A stretch of 64,000 bases of DNA from Branchiostoma belcheri. Its lineage: Eukaryota; Chordata; Leptocardii; Amphioxiformes; Branchiostomatidae. This document shows positions 46,301-59,660 of this stretch, one piece after another. Under the pieces are notes generated by a model. The model was not told the DNA's origin. It ran no database searches and saw nothing but the letters and a program-made list of their open reading frames with translations. The position numbers and the translations under genes are program-made. The DNA lies in contig NW_017804032.1 of NCBI RefSeq assembly GCF_001625305.1, forward strand, positions 268,286 to 332,285. The letters run 5' to 3'. Each line of letters opens with the position of its first letter. Positions within the stretch are counted from its first letter, which is position 1.

Positions 46301-47991
46301 TACACATTGATGAAGGTTAGAATTAGACACGTAGGTAATTATGAGATGCACTTTGCTTTTCAAAATTTATCCAGTTGCTACTGTAACAATTTCTTGTGCA
46401 TGTGTAAAACAAGGAGCCACACCCTACATCTGCTTGGAGAATCTGTGAGCTGAGTTGTGTTTACCAAATCTCTGGGGTCCCCAGCCAGTTTGTCTCTCAG
46501 TGTCAGGATGTTATGAGTTACCTTACGCTGACCTTTGGTCGCTGGTTTTATCACGTGTTCTGTGCTGTTTGCTTGTTTTCAGACTAGATGATCATGTGAG
46601 TATGGGAGCTCGTATCATTTGATTAGCAGCACTTTTGTCATATTCCTTTATTTATGATAGAAGTTGGTTTAGTATGGTTTGGTATGGTGTTTCATAATCA
46701 TATGCACTACAGTATTTCTTGGTGTGTTAGATACATTTTTGCGTTTCTTCATTGATACCTCCATGATTGTTGATAGAAATGTCTGGATAATTTTTGAGTT
46801 ATGCAATATTTATGGTAACTGTCAGTCAGCCCCTAGAAAGTAAACAATGCATCAAATTCATTGCCATTTCTTTTGCTAAGTTATAAGTGATGAATATAAA
46901 TATAAACTTTCATCAAAATATGATATTCCAGTAAGCTCTTTTGGTATATAACGGTGACAGACTAAGCTGTTTATTATTTTGCTGACTGTGCTTTTAGAGG
47001 TTATAGGATTAAACTGTATTTAAAGATATAATACACAGTGAGACTGTTTTTACTTTGCATGATCTTCAGTCCAGTACTGGCAGTATCTTCAGGCTTCGTG
47101 GTGAAACTTAAAAGTGGTTTGTCACAGATTTAACCTTTACTGTGCAATGGTAGCCATTCGGCAGTGACTTGGTACTGTTTATGGAGTTTTTCAGCAAGGA
47201 GAAGGTTGTCTGTAAAAAGAATAATGCTGAATCATAAAATCAACATGAAAATGGATGCAGGGAGTGAAAATTCAATCAGTACAGTTTTTCTCTCACTGTA
47301 TTTGTACTCTTTTTCCATCTTCTGTCACTGAATTTTTACTTCAAAACATCTGAGAATCAAGCGAATAATTGGTGTGGCCCAACAATAGTGTTACCAGAGC
47401 AATTGGTTGTTTGTGTTGTAGTAAGTTGTATAAGGAAGTGTGTGTACATCCTGTGTAATGGGAGATGTGTGTTCTTGAAGGTAGCTGTAATCTCAGTGCT
47501 TAGCCTTGAACAGTCTGCAAGTACAAGGTAGTTGCAGGGGTCAGGGCAGTGTTTGGTGTGCCTGTGCCTCCCAAGTATACTAGTAGTACTGGTAGTAATA
47601 CATAAATGCTTGTTGTTTGTATTCCCTACTACTAGTACTACTACTACTAGTACTAGCACTGGTTTGCTCCTCTGAATGTCTGATTGCTTTTCTGTCCAGT
47701 CGTCTAGCCCCTTTGCCATTTTAGATAGTTAGTTTACATCATAAATCATTTGGGGTATCAAATATTATTTGAGTTGGAGAGCAGTTTAATTTTTCACTAT
47801 GTAAATAACCAACTCAGAATGAACTTTCTCTCTGTCTTTCTCCCTCTCTCTCTGTCTGGTCTAACGTCTGTTGTTCCCGTGTTCCGAGGGTTAGACGTAC
47901 TTGCACACTGATGCTGGGGCTTGATGGTAGCTCGCCCTTTGCCTCTGTTCTGAACTTTCATGCTGACAATTTGTTCATGACCTTTTCTCAG
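42682..47991. other. probable 5' intron of the FNDC3-like gene
   Basis: No recognised exon. Contains a lone ATCTGCTTGGAGA repeat end at about 46429 and a small palindromic TACTAGTAC-rich cluster at 47576-47660. Otherwise I see nothing. Confidence 0.5.
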
Positions 47992-48257
47992 ATCTAAGTT
48001 GAGGACCTGAGAAGGGAACCGACACATTTCAAGACTGGAGACTCTCCTGGTGCCGCCGCCCGCTTTTCCACACTTCCGGGGCTTCTATATGATGGCCACA
48101 ACGCCCAAGGAGGCCAGCCCACCTCTGAATGGCCCCATGATGCACCCTAGTATGAATGGATCGGCTGAGGGGCCTCACCAGGTCTTCTATCTGCACGTGG
48201 CTCCAGGGCAGATGTACACCATCGCTACCGAGGATGGCTCCATGCAACAAGTACAAG
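47992..48257 (+). CDS. FNDC3: FNDC3-like protein, first coding exon (CDS 48089-48257)
   Basis: FNDC3A/B are large proteins with nine fibronectin type III domains and a C-terminal membrane anchor. The exon begins after CCTTTTCTCAG and ends before GTCAGT in phase 1. Translation starts at ATG 48089 (or 48092), since TGA at 48008 closes that frame upstream. It encodes 56 complete codons. The segment QVFYLHVAPGQMYTIATEDG followed by SMQQVQG matches the FNDC3 N-terminal signature (HV.PG..(F/Y)TI...DG), so the family is recognisable although no FN3 domain is in view. The preceding MATTPKEASPPLNGPMMH is lineage-specific. Later exons were not found up to 64000, implying a following intron of more than 15 kb. 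Whether A or B cannot be said; a single invertebrate FNDC3 is expected. Confidence 0.8.
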
Positions 48258-49503
48258 GTCAGTGTCATCGTCATACTGTGAATCATGATTTTTTTCGCAG
48301 TACTTTTGTATGTGTGGTTTTCGTGGTCAGTTCTGTGCCGTGAATTTATCATTACTATGAACAAATAATTTGCCGACTTTCTTTCTTCTGCACCTGCCGC
48401 CACCGCGAATATATAGTTTTGCGAACATGTCCATTTTTTTCAGGCAGTGAAATTTTGCTACCATGAATATAAAGTGATTAAAGCCTCCCTTTCTTTTGCT
48501 AACTTATGTTCTTCCCTACAGCTTCAAATATTTACAAAAAAAGTTTTTGTACTGGTTGTGAGATATAGATGGTCACTATTACCATATAAAGTGTTGGCTA
48601 CTACTATGAATCTATTTGTTTAAAAGTATATTGTATGTAAGCTTTGCAAAGTTTGTAGAAAAAACTTCCCCCTCCCCAGCTAGTAGTCTCATCCACCCTT
48701 CCATCACACTTATTTTTGTTTACATTCCGTTTTGTCAGATCATTTATTATTGACTTGAAGAAAGTCCTTGTTGTTTCTCATAATATTAAAGTATTTGTAC
48801 ATATTTGTTTATCAATATCATATTTTTAAAGTCATTGATAAAGTCATGACATGGTTGAATGGGAGAAAAGTAATTTTTCTGGAATTTTTATAAAAAGTAA
48901 AATCATAATCTATAATTGGCTGTTTGGCTGCTACATTATACATGCTGTACTTAAATGTTGTATAAAGCACTTAAATTGATATGAAATATAGAATTTGTTA
49001 CAGGCATCTCAATCCTTCACAAAGCACTTATTTTTTGTGAAGAAGCATAATCCTTTCCTCCAGCCATGTTTAGACAACAAGCTAATGCTTTGAAGTTGAC
49101 ATTTAACAATATTTTCTTATCACAGAGACATGCTTTTCTTGTTCACCTGATTTAAGCTGGATCAAAGCATCCCTAAATGTCAGAGTGGGAAGTATAAGAG
49201 CACAGGTTGTGTGGTATTTATTGTGAGAACCTTTCAGTTCTTGAGTGGTGTTGGAAAGGTCGGTATAGGAGGCAGGGCCCAGATGGTTTAGTTACAAACG
49301 TAATAAACATTGTACAAAATGTATGAAGCATAGGTGGCTGGTGGGTCATTGTATTAGCTAAAGAGTTTGGTAAAACAGTAGGATAAGAATGCTTCGCATG
49401 CCTTAAATTCTCTCAATCCTATGTCAGTTAAAAAAGGTACAAGCCATGTTATGAAAGTTCATCTTTTCTGGTAGTTATATGTTTTAGATTAAAACTTTGG
49501 TTT

Positions 49504-49560
49504 AATCACGGCGTAAAGCTGGTGTGTTACGCAGAAGGGCGGTTATACCGGCTACAGAGA
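49504..49560 (-). repeat. short conserved repeat, copy 1
   Basis: GCTGGTGTGTTACGCAGAAG with GGCGGTTATACCGGCTAC is the reverse complement of 55145-55195. The two share about 50 bp with few changes. Confidence 0.7.
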
Positions 49561-50100
49561 CAATGGATTGTTCTCACCTCGAGTTTTTGACCAGTCAATT
49601 TTTGTCTTGTTAAATGTTCAAAATCACAGACACAGCATTGAAATTTGTTTCAACTACGAATGGAAGGGTAGGTCATTCAGTGGTTGCTCTCTCAGTGGAA
49701 TAGAGGTATATCATAATAGAATCAAAGTATGTTGAGCCCTAAAAATCTATTGAAACGGCTTGGCTGTATCAAAGACAGACAGCACGGGGAAGTTTACATA
49801 AAACAGTGCTGTGCCTTTCCTGTTTTTGCATGTTACTGCAAGGTCAACACCTCCAACCATGGCCCTTTGTCTTTACCCCCCTGCTGGTGACAATGGACCA
49901 CTTCACACACTTCTGACAATCAACAAACACTTCATAAACAGTTACAGGGGATTTACGTTTCCTTTGTTCAGCACTGCTTTTATTTGCAGGGGTTTGACGC
50001 CTAAATGGTCACGATATATGTAGTCAAATGGAGCAGAACATTGGGGATATGCCCAGAAGTTTTCATAGTATACTATAATGTATAGGGAATACAAGATAGC

Positions 50101-50140
50101 GAGGAATGAATGAATGAATGAAGATCTTTATTATACATAT
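50101..50140 (-). repeat. LINE-3'-tail-like segment
   Basis: (GAAT)n followed by GAAGATCTTTATTATAC; minus strand reads AATAAAGATCTTC and (ATTC)n, like the segment at 2795. Confidence 0.35.
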
Positions 50141-51140
50141 TTGTGCCATTGGGCTGAAGATACGAAAAAGATTTAGTATGATATTTTTTTACTAATATGA
50201 TTTTTGTATGAAAATATAAAAAATATTTTTAAATGATTTTGATATGAAGATACTAAAAGATTTTAGTATGATTTTTTTCACTATGCAGTCTCTCTGCACT
50301 GTCAAGTGCAGGGTTATCATCACAAACTTTTTCATAATTCAATTTTTCATTGACATTACTTGAAAATTTTCATTTCCTCGTCATATTAGTTACAGTGCTA
50401 TGTGCTACAACTCAAGTAGCAAAATGTGCATGTACTGTTACCAAGGTGATTATTACCATGGTAACAGCAAACATTCTCTGCCATTACAATCCTGTATTAC
50501 TTGATAGTAAGCTGATACTGGTACCACCTGTAGCCTAGTACTAGAGTTATATAATGGGAAACCAGTTGCTTATATAACCTGTTACCTTCCATGTTATCAG
50601 AAGAATGCTGTTTATTGGTGTGTATTTGTTTATGTTTATGTAATAAAGTCCCTGTTAATGACTAATGACAAAATACAAGTTGATAAAAAGTCATTATTTG
50701 AAAGCTACACCTATTATGTCTTCCATAGATATAATAAGGTACACAATTTTATATTGTCTTGATTTTCAGTGATGAAAAGTATTCTTGTGGTCACTGAGGT
50801 GTTTCATTTTTTCTCATCTTTCTAAGTTCTTTTTAGCATTGTTATATTTATTTTTCTTCTTAGATAAAAATGTCTATTCCTGGTTTAGGTATACCGTTTC
50901 GGGACATTTTGTTGGTAAATTGTAAACAAGACAACATGATTGTAGTCACTGCCTTGTCCGGAAATGCTTGTGGCAGGTGTACAACTGATTTTGCATCTTC
51001 AGTTGGACTTACAAGTGCTTTCCCCTTCTTTGAAGTGTCATGGCACCCATCTTGAGGGTTTTCGAAACACTTTAAGGTGGTGTTTTGGACATAGCGATCT
51101 TGTTTGGAATGCAGCGGCCTTGGCTAGTAACAGCTCTCCT

Positions 51141-51636
51141 TACTCTCCAAGCAGATGTTAGAAGACAAATATCGGGACGCTTTTCTATATGACATGTTAG
51201 GAAGGTGTTTTAAGGCAGTGCAATTTTTAGGGCTTGGAAACACGATTTTTTAAAGTCAACATTCTAGTCATTTATCTACATACAGAGTTGAAACCACAGA
51301 CACTATCCCAATGTATATTGGTCCTCATTCAGCAAAAATTTCCCAAAATTCTGACGGAAAATGGTTACTGGAAGGGCCCTGGGCTGATTTTTAGGGTACC
51401 ACCCAGAAAATAAAGGACTCATCTTGGGGCTTGTTTCTGCAGTTGTAAATGCCAAAAGTATGAAATACTGACTCAAATGTGCTAATATGAAACACTATGT
51501 ATCAATATCACAAAGATTGCCTTATCCACAATATTTCCAGTTTTGCTGCCCCTTAGTCGTATTGTATGCCTTTAAAACAAACATGGAACTAGGATAATGT
51601 CTTGATTTTGTCTTCTTACATCTGCTTGGAGATTAG
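51141..51636. repeat. 496-bp TCTCCAAGCAGA-family element
   Basis: CTCTCCAAGCAGATGTTAGA with AGACAAAT at the left is mirrored by TGTCTTCTTACATCTGCTTG and GAGATTAG at the right. Its right interior (TTTTGCTGCCCCTTAG) resembles the very end of the window (TTTTGCTGCCCTAAAA at about 63961), suggesting a further copy cut by the window edge. Confidence 0.75.
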
Positions 51637-52639
51637 CCCCTTCCTACCTGCTTTGCAAATGGCTAATCTTAGATGAAGAAGTAATTTGATCCTGCCAGTA
51701 TTCATGTACATTTTCAATGGCTTTTAGGCTAGAAGTCCAGATGGAAGGTCTCTAGCAGTGTAGGGTTTTTAGTAGGAGTGATTCGGTAATATTATCGGCC
51801 TTGTTGTACAGCTACCTAGCATGTCTGGGGGATAGAATACCAACACCTGAACACACAGATTCAAAAGGGGCTAGTGTTTGTATGCTCAGCTTGGGTGTCT
51901 GTTCATGTGAGCGAAATTATTGCAGAAACTTCAATTTCAAGTTGAAGGGAATGCAGTGGGGAGGTTTGTAGTCAAAAGAGGTTTGTAGACAATATCAATT
52001 TAACTTGTTACCGGTAGTTGTTGGATTTTTCAATAGAAATAAAAGAGCTGGCAAAATAAGAATAGAAACCACAAAACCAGAAAGTCAACATACCAGGCAG
52101 TTTATTTATATTTCAAACAATGATTTGTAACAGTTTAATGCATTGATATATGGAAAACTGTAACAGATAGAAAGACCATGAAAAAGAGAATGAAGAGAAA
52201 AAAAGAGAAAGAACAAACAAAATTAAATTGCTATGGCAAAACTTATTTTGTCCAAGATAATGTCATTGAAGCAGTAAAGTGAACGGCTTCCATCCAGTGT
52301 AAGACTTCTACTGTACTTTGTAAATTTGATATTTAACACAAAAAATACTAATCAATGTTGGTAAACACAAGGACATCAACAATATGGAATTATTATCTGT
52401 GAACAAAAACAACAGCGCTTGTTTGTAATTAGATTGTTTTCCCCTAAGGACTTCATAATGAAGACAAGGAAAACACTTGCCAACCCTGAGACCAGACTGT
52501 AAGGTTTGATCTACTCAGCTCAGGACTCCAACTCTTATCAGTAAAATTGTAAGTGTGGTGGGATCTTTGATACGTGTTCAAGGTGTAGAAAGAACAAGGC
52601 CCTAGACTTCCATCCCATTCAAGAGAACCTCCCTAGTCC

Positions 52640-52742
52640 AATTTCACTGGTCAGTAGAGAGGCACAGCATCCAGGCCTGATGTGGATTCGAACCCAGAAC
52701 CTCTAGTTCCTGTGTTAACTAGCCTAACCACAAGACCATTAG
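52640..52742 (-). repeat. tRNA-derived SINE fragment
   Basis: On the minus strand: GGTCTTGTGGTTAGGCTAGT, then GTTCTGGGTTCGAATCC (B box). The same order occurs at 59118, so this is a second SINE subfamily in the window. Confidence 0.65.
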
Positions 52743-54802
52743 CCACATTAATCACATGTGATACTGGCCACAGAAAGATGACCAGGGATGACCTGTCCTA
52801 TAACTGATATTGGTCTCCTGTCCTGTAGTCCAGGGGCAGAGTTCAACCTTCTTCTGTCCATCACTTTGACTGGAGCTCTTCCCTCCACATGCTCATCTCA
52901 GCCGACCAAAATTCCGCCTGGCTCCCAGAACTGACAAGTTCAGGACCTAGGCGCGGTGCCTGGACCTTCCTGGGCATGCCCACTTGTTGAACCTGAGTTA
53001 AGTCTCCTTGGAAACCACATGGCAACGACCTGTCGGATGGGAGAGGTCCGTCTCCCCAGGTTTACACTCTAAATGTTGGTTCTGAAGGAGGGGAGGGTAT
53101 CGGTAGGTCCTCATTATCTACATAGCTCAGGTCGGCCAGTTTGTTGTATAATAGGGCGGACAAGATGGTTAAAATTCCTGCCGTAGCCCGGGGCACCCCA
53201 CTTCTGTTGGGAAACCTCCTTAGCGGGCGGATCTGATTGGCTGTTTGGGTGGATAAATGGCAGGCGGCCAGGGAGGATGCTGGGATTGTTGTCCCAGGTG
53301 GGTAGCGAGACATCACCGTCCCCCTCCCAGGATGAAAAGTGGTTCCTTTGTGTGAGGGCAGCGCCCACTGGGACTGGAATGCCTGTCTTTTGTGGCTGAA
53401 TGTGTTCTGGGTAACCTCTTGTGGTTGGTACAAGTGGCGAGGCTGTCAGCAGATTTCTCTAGTCTCCACCAGACCAGCAACACAGGCTGAAAAATAGTCA
53501 AATTTTAGCTAAATGGGGAGAATTATTCGTCAGTGGGGTTTGGCCACTGTAGAGTTAGCACAGTTAGCACAACTATTTTTACTGAATCTATATCTATCTA
53601 TACACAACCGCTTAAAAAGGCATATTGGAGGCTAAAGTCCCATTCCCACACGTCCATTTTTCTCAGACTGCGAACTTTTGCTACCTCGAACATAAAGCGA
53701 TATACAGTAGATTGGCCCTAGTGAGAACACTCCCTATCCTGATTGAGATGAAGCCGGTTAGCACTAGAAATGACTAGATGGTAGCTGAGCTGGATTGAGA
53801 CTGTAGTGTTGAAGAACCCGTTATCAAGAAGAGTAAGGGTAACCCAACGACTGTCTTTCCCCGCTTGATCGATGACCGGTGGATCAAACTCGAGGTGTCC
53901 CCCTCCCGGAGAATCTCTGGTGACATCTTTCCGCAAGACCCCTCTTCTGAAGAACAGCTGGTGGTGAAACGGTGGCAGAGATCGCAGCATTCTATCTGTT
54001 TTGGAAACAGACATGCCGATCCCACCAGACATAACACAGGAAAGATAGCCTTTCAACTCGAGGAAATGCCAGGCTGGTCCAACCTAGTATAAAACAGCTA
54101 GAGTGGCTTCATCATGTTTTCGTGTCAATGGCTATTTTTGTGAATGACTTTATCAGTGCAGAGGTAAAGGATATGTCTTTATAGCACAGCAATTTTCAAT
54201 TATGTTATAAAACCATGCCAATTTGATTTTTTTATTCTCGGATTAAAAAAAAGCACATGTCTTCTCATGATAACATTGATATCATCTTCAAATACATGTG
54301 TATTTGAAGTTCAGAAGGTATAAGTGATCATTGATATTATTTGATATTTCTGTACTGTTTCGCTAACAAAGCAAATCGTCTTCCACAAAGAGATAATTAC
54401 ACCATTAAGTAGTTGTCAATAACAACACCCAGATAAAAGGACCCTGTGGAATGGAACCAGTAATTTGCACTGCATACTCAGACAGGGAAGGTTTAAGTAT
54501 AGGGTCAGAGCCAAGTTGCCAGATTCTTTTCTAGATCCGTCATCAAAGGCTCACATGTAAGTGTTTTCCAAAGGATTAAATTGTTTCAAGAGAAAATATC
54601 TAAATGAAAATGATGTATAGATTATAGGAACGTTGTGCTTTTTATAACTTTAATTTCCGGCCATGTTTGAGTGAAGGAGAAAGAATGGTTTCTTCCAAGT
54701 AACAGACTTTTTCAATTTAGCCCAGACAAAACAGAAGACACAACTCCAGACATCTAAGACACATTAAATACAGGTAAAGATTCTGAAAAGTTTGGATAAT
54801 GT

Positions 54803-54957
54803 TAGCCTAGATACCAGACTGTTTCCCAGGGCTTACATAGGCTAGCTCCTTGGCTCCAAGGCCTACTTGCCCCCAAGGAAATTTTACCAAAGCCCATGGG
54901 GCCTTCCTTGAAAAGCTGGCCTTTGTAGGCCCTGGAAATAGTCTGGAATCCGGGTTA
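54803..54957. repeat. TAGCCTGG...-family hairpin element
   Basis: TAGCCTAGATACCAGACT is mirrored by AGTCTGGAATCCGGGTTA; CCCAGGGCTTACATAGGC pairs loosely with CTTTGTAGGCCCTGG. The flanks GATAATGT and AATAATGT suggest an 8-bp target duplication. Confidence 0.7.
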
Positions 54958-55144
54958 GAATAATGTTATCAAATTGTACTAATTATTGGGCCAATTCTCT
55001 CTTGAGAATGTTTTCTAACTGCCAGATTTGGCCAGTGCTGGCCATGACCTCTGACACAGTGACCTTCCATCTGAAGTTAAACTATAACCTTTAACCTATT
55101 GGTTATGCGCATGTTGTAGTCTAAATGTCTGTATCTGTATCTGT

Positions 55145-55195
55145 ATAGCCGGTATAACCGCCTTTCGGCGTAACACACCAGCTTCGCCGTGTATG
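55145..55195 (+). repeat. short conserved repeat, copy 2
   Basis: GCCGGTATAACCGCCTTTCG, GCGTAACACACCAGCTTC and GCCGTG; inverse copy at 49504-49560. Confidence 0.7.
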
Positions 55196-58100
55196 GCCGT
55201 GTATACTATAGTTCCAAACTTACAACTACAGCTATCAGTAGGATACCATGGAAATACTACCTTCACCTGTACCTAGAATTCTGTCTTGGTATCTGTACCT
55301 GATTTATATAGCCAGATGTGTTGCTTTGAACTATAAATACAGTTAATCTTAAATTGTATCTAAAAACCTGTGCTAAAACTCAAACAAATGTAGTGATAGT
55401 GCTTACATGTCTCTTTCAAGAGCTATATATAATCTAATCTAGTAGAGTGGCTTCAGTGTGACCCGTTGTATCAATGTATGCTTGTATGTAATACTGTGGT
55501 GTTTAGAGGACAACTCAACCCTTGTCCAGGCGCCGTTTATTTATCCTAATGCTACAGTTCGCCGGCTCATTAACTCTGTTTTCACAGACAGGGGTTGGCA
55601 AGAGAACGATTGTTTTAGGCTGAGCAAAACTGTCAATTTGGCTGTCTTCTACAAAATCCTAGGATCTTTCCATAGGAGTTGGTGAACAGATAAAGCCGGA
55701 AGGATATTTTTAGACATCAGGGATTTCCTTTAGAGTTAGACTTAACAATGTATATGTCTGACATCAACTCTTGGCTGGAACTTGTCCGCCTTGTTGGCAT
55801 TACTTTACAAGCAATCATTGTACCTTTGCAATTAGCCTTTTAACACGAGTTTGTAAGTGTAGTTTGATTGTTCTAACCAAGAATGTAAAAAATCATGTTT
55901 AAAGTGCATTTTCTCACACTGAAACTATTGAAGACATCTGTTGGGACTATCTGAGTTTGTTAAAACTGAAGTTTTCAAACTCTAGCCAAGATTTCGACTC
56001 TCTCATTTTTGTAACCAACTACAGGTAAAAACCAGTAGTCACACATGGCCTAGTTGTATCCCACCGGTTCCTGAAGTTAACTTTAGTTTGTGAAAACAGT
56101 GGAGATCCTTTGGAAGTCTGGCTAAGACTTCACAGCTCGCTGGTCTGACAGGAGGCCCACTTTGTGACCTTGGGTTTGTATATACACGCCCCGCTGCATC
56201 AAAGGCTCCGTTCCCCTGCACTTTGCACCCCTGTACCCAATCCCTCCAGCCTCCTCTCTGAGAAAATATCCAGAGCACCCAGGTGGGGGGAGCTTGAAAA
56301 GATAGACCCCTGGATGGCCCTGCAAGATTTCTATCCAAGGATCCCCTGGTTTTCCCCTCACCCTCCCCATGTATTAGCCCTGCTAGACTGCCCTAATGGT
56401 AACCATATGGTTGGGCGACACCCTCTCATCATTTCCACACATCTCCCAGTGTTTATCAGGCATGCAGACCAACCTGTCAGGTATCATTTATCTCACTACT
56501 GCCCCCCTCCCCTAAAAAGTATCAGTTAGACCAAGAGCATGACATATGCAAGAAATACTGCATATTGGACTGTGGAAGTTGCGACTCATCCCTGCCTGTA
56601 TAGTGGACCAAAGAAGTAAATTAAATTGAATTTTTATGACATGTTCTTTGATGCAAATCTAGAACCAGTAAAGATTTGACTCAGTCAAATTTGGACTCTT
56701 TTATGTTTCCAAATTACAATGTCGATGACCTATTCTCTTTGACTAGCTTTCATATTCTTTTATACCCTCTCGAGATGGAATATCACTAAAAAGGATAAGT
56801 TCGAACAAGAACTAATTCTGTGAAAGCCTTCTTCAATTTCAAAATGGATTTGTTTCACTTCAACAGTATGACACGTAACCATTTACGCTAGCTGAGCATA
56901 ATTATGTGAATAAAGATTAGATCACACTAGTGCACTGTACTAAGCTGGATAATTATACAGATACGGGTCTGGGCCCTAACATGAAGTGTACCTCACTATC
57001 TGACAATATTTTGCCATAATCTAAGACATATTGTCAATTCTTAAACGTTTTAAACCAAATCCTTTGCTTACATAATCCTTGTCCCTGTCAGATCCTCAAG
57101 ACTGTTAAGACCCTCCTGGTAGTAATTTCCTCTCAAGATAGTTATCTTACAGTAGATAAAAATATTAGCAGCTATAAGATCAAAGCACCAGTGTTACAGT
57201 GAACCGCCCCCTTTGAGCCTTACAATAACAGCAAAGAAAAGATAATTTCTACCCGACAATGTTCTCCAAACAGCTCCAATCCTGTAATACATGCCGGTAT
57301 TGTGCAGGAGATGACATTTTTATTGGATTTAAGACCTCTGGTGTAGAACCAAAATAGCTGCTTATCTGTGAAAGCCTGAGGATTAGGGGACGGTCCCCTG
57401 GGTATTGATAGGGAAATTCATACTGGTTAGGGATGAACCAGTAATGGTTGTAGTGGGAGGAGACGGTGTGATGATATCTGGATAAATTTGTGCCAAGTCA
57501 TTCTGTCCGTCTAGTATTTTTCCAGCTTCCTGTATTAAAATTTTGCTTAGAAATTCTCTTTTAATCCCTTTGCGTATGCATGGTTCTACAGCACCAAGAC
57601 ATATTTTCTTGAAGCTATAATTATCAGCTTTGATACCTCTTGCTTTCCGCTAGAAAAGCCTGCTCTGTAGCGAAAGGAGGCTCTATCTAAACAATGGTGT
57701 ACATTTTGTAGGGGAGGTAAATTAGGGTAATTACCAAAGGGTGTGCACAATTTGTCTTAATTACCTGGGTGTGTACAATTGGTCTTAATTACCTGGCTTA
57801 AAAGGATAATTGCATTAACTATTACAGGGAACGAAGTACTCAAGAAGCAGCATTTAGAATGTTGAGTGGGCCGAGCTTTCTCACGATCCACACTCTGCCT
57901 TCCAGGAAATAGCCCAGCCACATCCTCTCTCCACAGCTGGCTCTCTGGCTGTAAGCCTTCACGGGATTTTAAACCTGCAAGCCCGGGGTAAACAAGCCCA
58001 TTCTGGGCCCAAACCGCAGTGTCCTGGTTCGATGGGTTCCCTTTGTTCTCAGGTAGACATCTTGGAAGTGTTACTAGGTCAGGTCTGCACTCAGTAGGTG

Positions 58101-59117
58101 CAGTGGCAGTAGGGAAAGGTTCCATAGGTCGTAGGGGCAGTGGGTTGTTAATGTACTGTGTCTAGGGCTAGGAATTGGAAGATAAAACCCATCTCTCTCC
58201 TTCCACTGCCTTTTACCACCCCTGCTGAAGTCAGGTACTCATTTTAGACCTGGGTGGAGGGAGGAAAGTTTTGTAAGGTGCAGTGCCAAGAAGGTCTAGC
58301 TTTATGTGGCAGTAGGGAGTGCATTCTATGGAAGGGTCATTAGGGACAAACCATTGATACAGAGGGGGTTGCATTATAGAGGGACAAACCGTTATATACC
58401 AGTCATTCAGGTTGAAGAAGAATGTATTATGGAGGTTGAATTTGGACTTCATTTTCAGATTTTGTAAGCATGAGAATAAAACCGTCGTGAACATATCAAG
58501 TTACACAGTATTAGTAGCTGTTTCCTTTTCCTGACCTTGTCACAGTAGACTACAGTATCTGCACAGTGTCACGAACTTGGGAGAAAGACCATTCTACATA
58601 AACGGTGGGAAATAAAAACAAACAAGTATTCTGGTAGCAGGCTTTGTAGTTTTTATGCATCCTTATTGTAAGCCTTTGTTACGGCATTCGTCTCAGAAGT
58701 TCAGTAAGCAAGCAGTTCCGGCATGTGTTGTCAGTAACTGGTCTATGAAAATAAGACTGAATGTGGGGTACTATGTGGTGAATGGGACCTCCTGCCCCCC
58801 TGAAATTAAATCCCACCAAACTCAAATCAATTTACAGCATTCAGAGGAAACTAAATTTACAACCGCTGATCCCTACTGACACTTATACTTCCAATCTTTT
58901 ATTGAAGGATGTCCGGAAATGCCACAAAATAAAGACTAAAAGAGGCAGCCCAGTTGTTTCATAAAAAATTGGGTCAACCTTAAATCATGTCTGTCTAGTG
59001 GTCATTCTGATTGACCATTGGACTCAAAGGTCAGTTTGATGGGCTCCCTCATCTGTAATGGTGTAGTTGTGGTGTCAGTAGAGGCCACTCCAGGGCACAA
59101 AATGCATTTTTTGGGAA

Positions 59118-59432
59118 GGTGGTCTTGTGGCTAGGGTTATTAACTTAGAATCTAAAAGTTCTGGGTTCGGATAGCTTGCAGGCACTTATTTCCTCACTTG
59201 ACTCAGGTGAAAATGAGTACCATGCTTCGGTAGGCATGTCTTCTTGGATGGGACATAAAGTTGGAGGTCCTGTGTCGAAAGCCATACTCTAGCATATTAA
59301 AGACCTGGTACACTTGTCAAAAAGAGCGGGGAGGGGGGCACTCCATTTCATACTGTGTTCATGAGTGGTTCAAACCTTACAGACCTGTCTGATGCAGCTT
59401 ATTGGATATCCCAATAAAGTATCAAGTATCAA
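59118..59432 (+). repeat. tRNA-derived SINE
   Basis: GGTCTTGTGGCTAGGGTTAT, B box GTTCTGGGTTCGGA, then TTTCCTCACTTGACTCAGG, and a body ending CCCAATAAAGTATCAAGTA. Head homologous to the element at 52640-52742. Confidence 0.65.
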
Positions 59433-59633
59433 GCTTGTTCTGTACAAAATTGGTGTGTTGCACCTAAGTCAGTTTTCCAGTTATGCGAAAAAAGGTGCAC
59501 TAACCTTAAGATTCAGAATGGAAAATCTTCAAAGCTTATGACCAGTACCTAAAGCTCATGACCAGTACCTATTGCTCTGTTTGATCTACATCATATGTGT
59601 ATGTCCTGAAGTACATCCCCACTGCTTCCATGT

Positions 59634-59660
59634 GTATGTGTGTGTGTGTGTGTGTGTGTT
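59634..59660. repeat. (TG)n microsatellite
   Basis: Short run of about twelve TG units. Confidence 0.9.

Noticed and set aside
53062..53433. Minus-strand 123-codon frame in a GC-richer patch
   Set aside because: No recognisable domain or splice structure; overlapping frames on the same strand are equally open, as expected from base composition.
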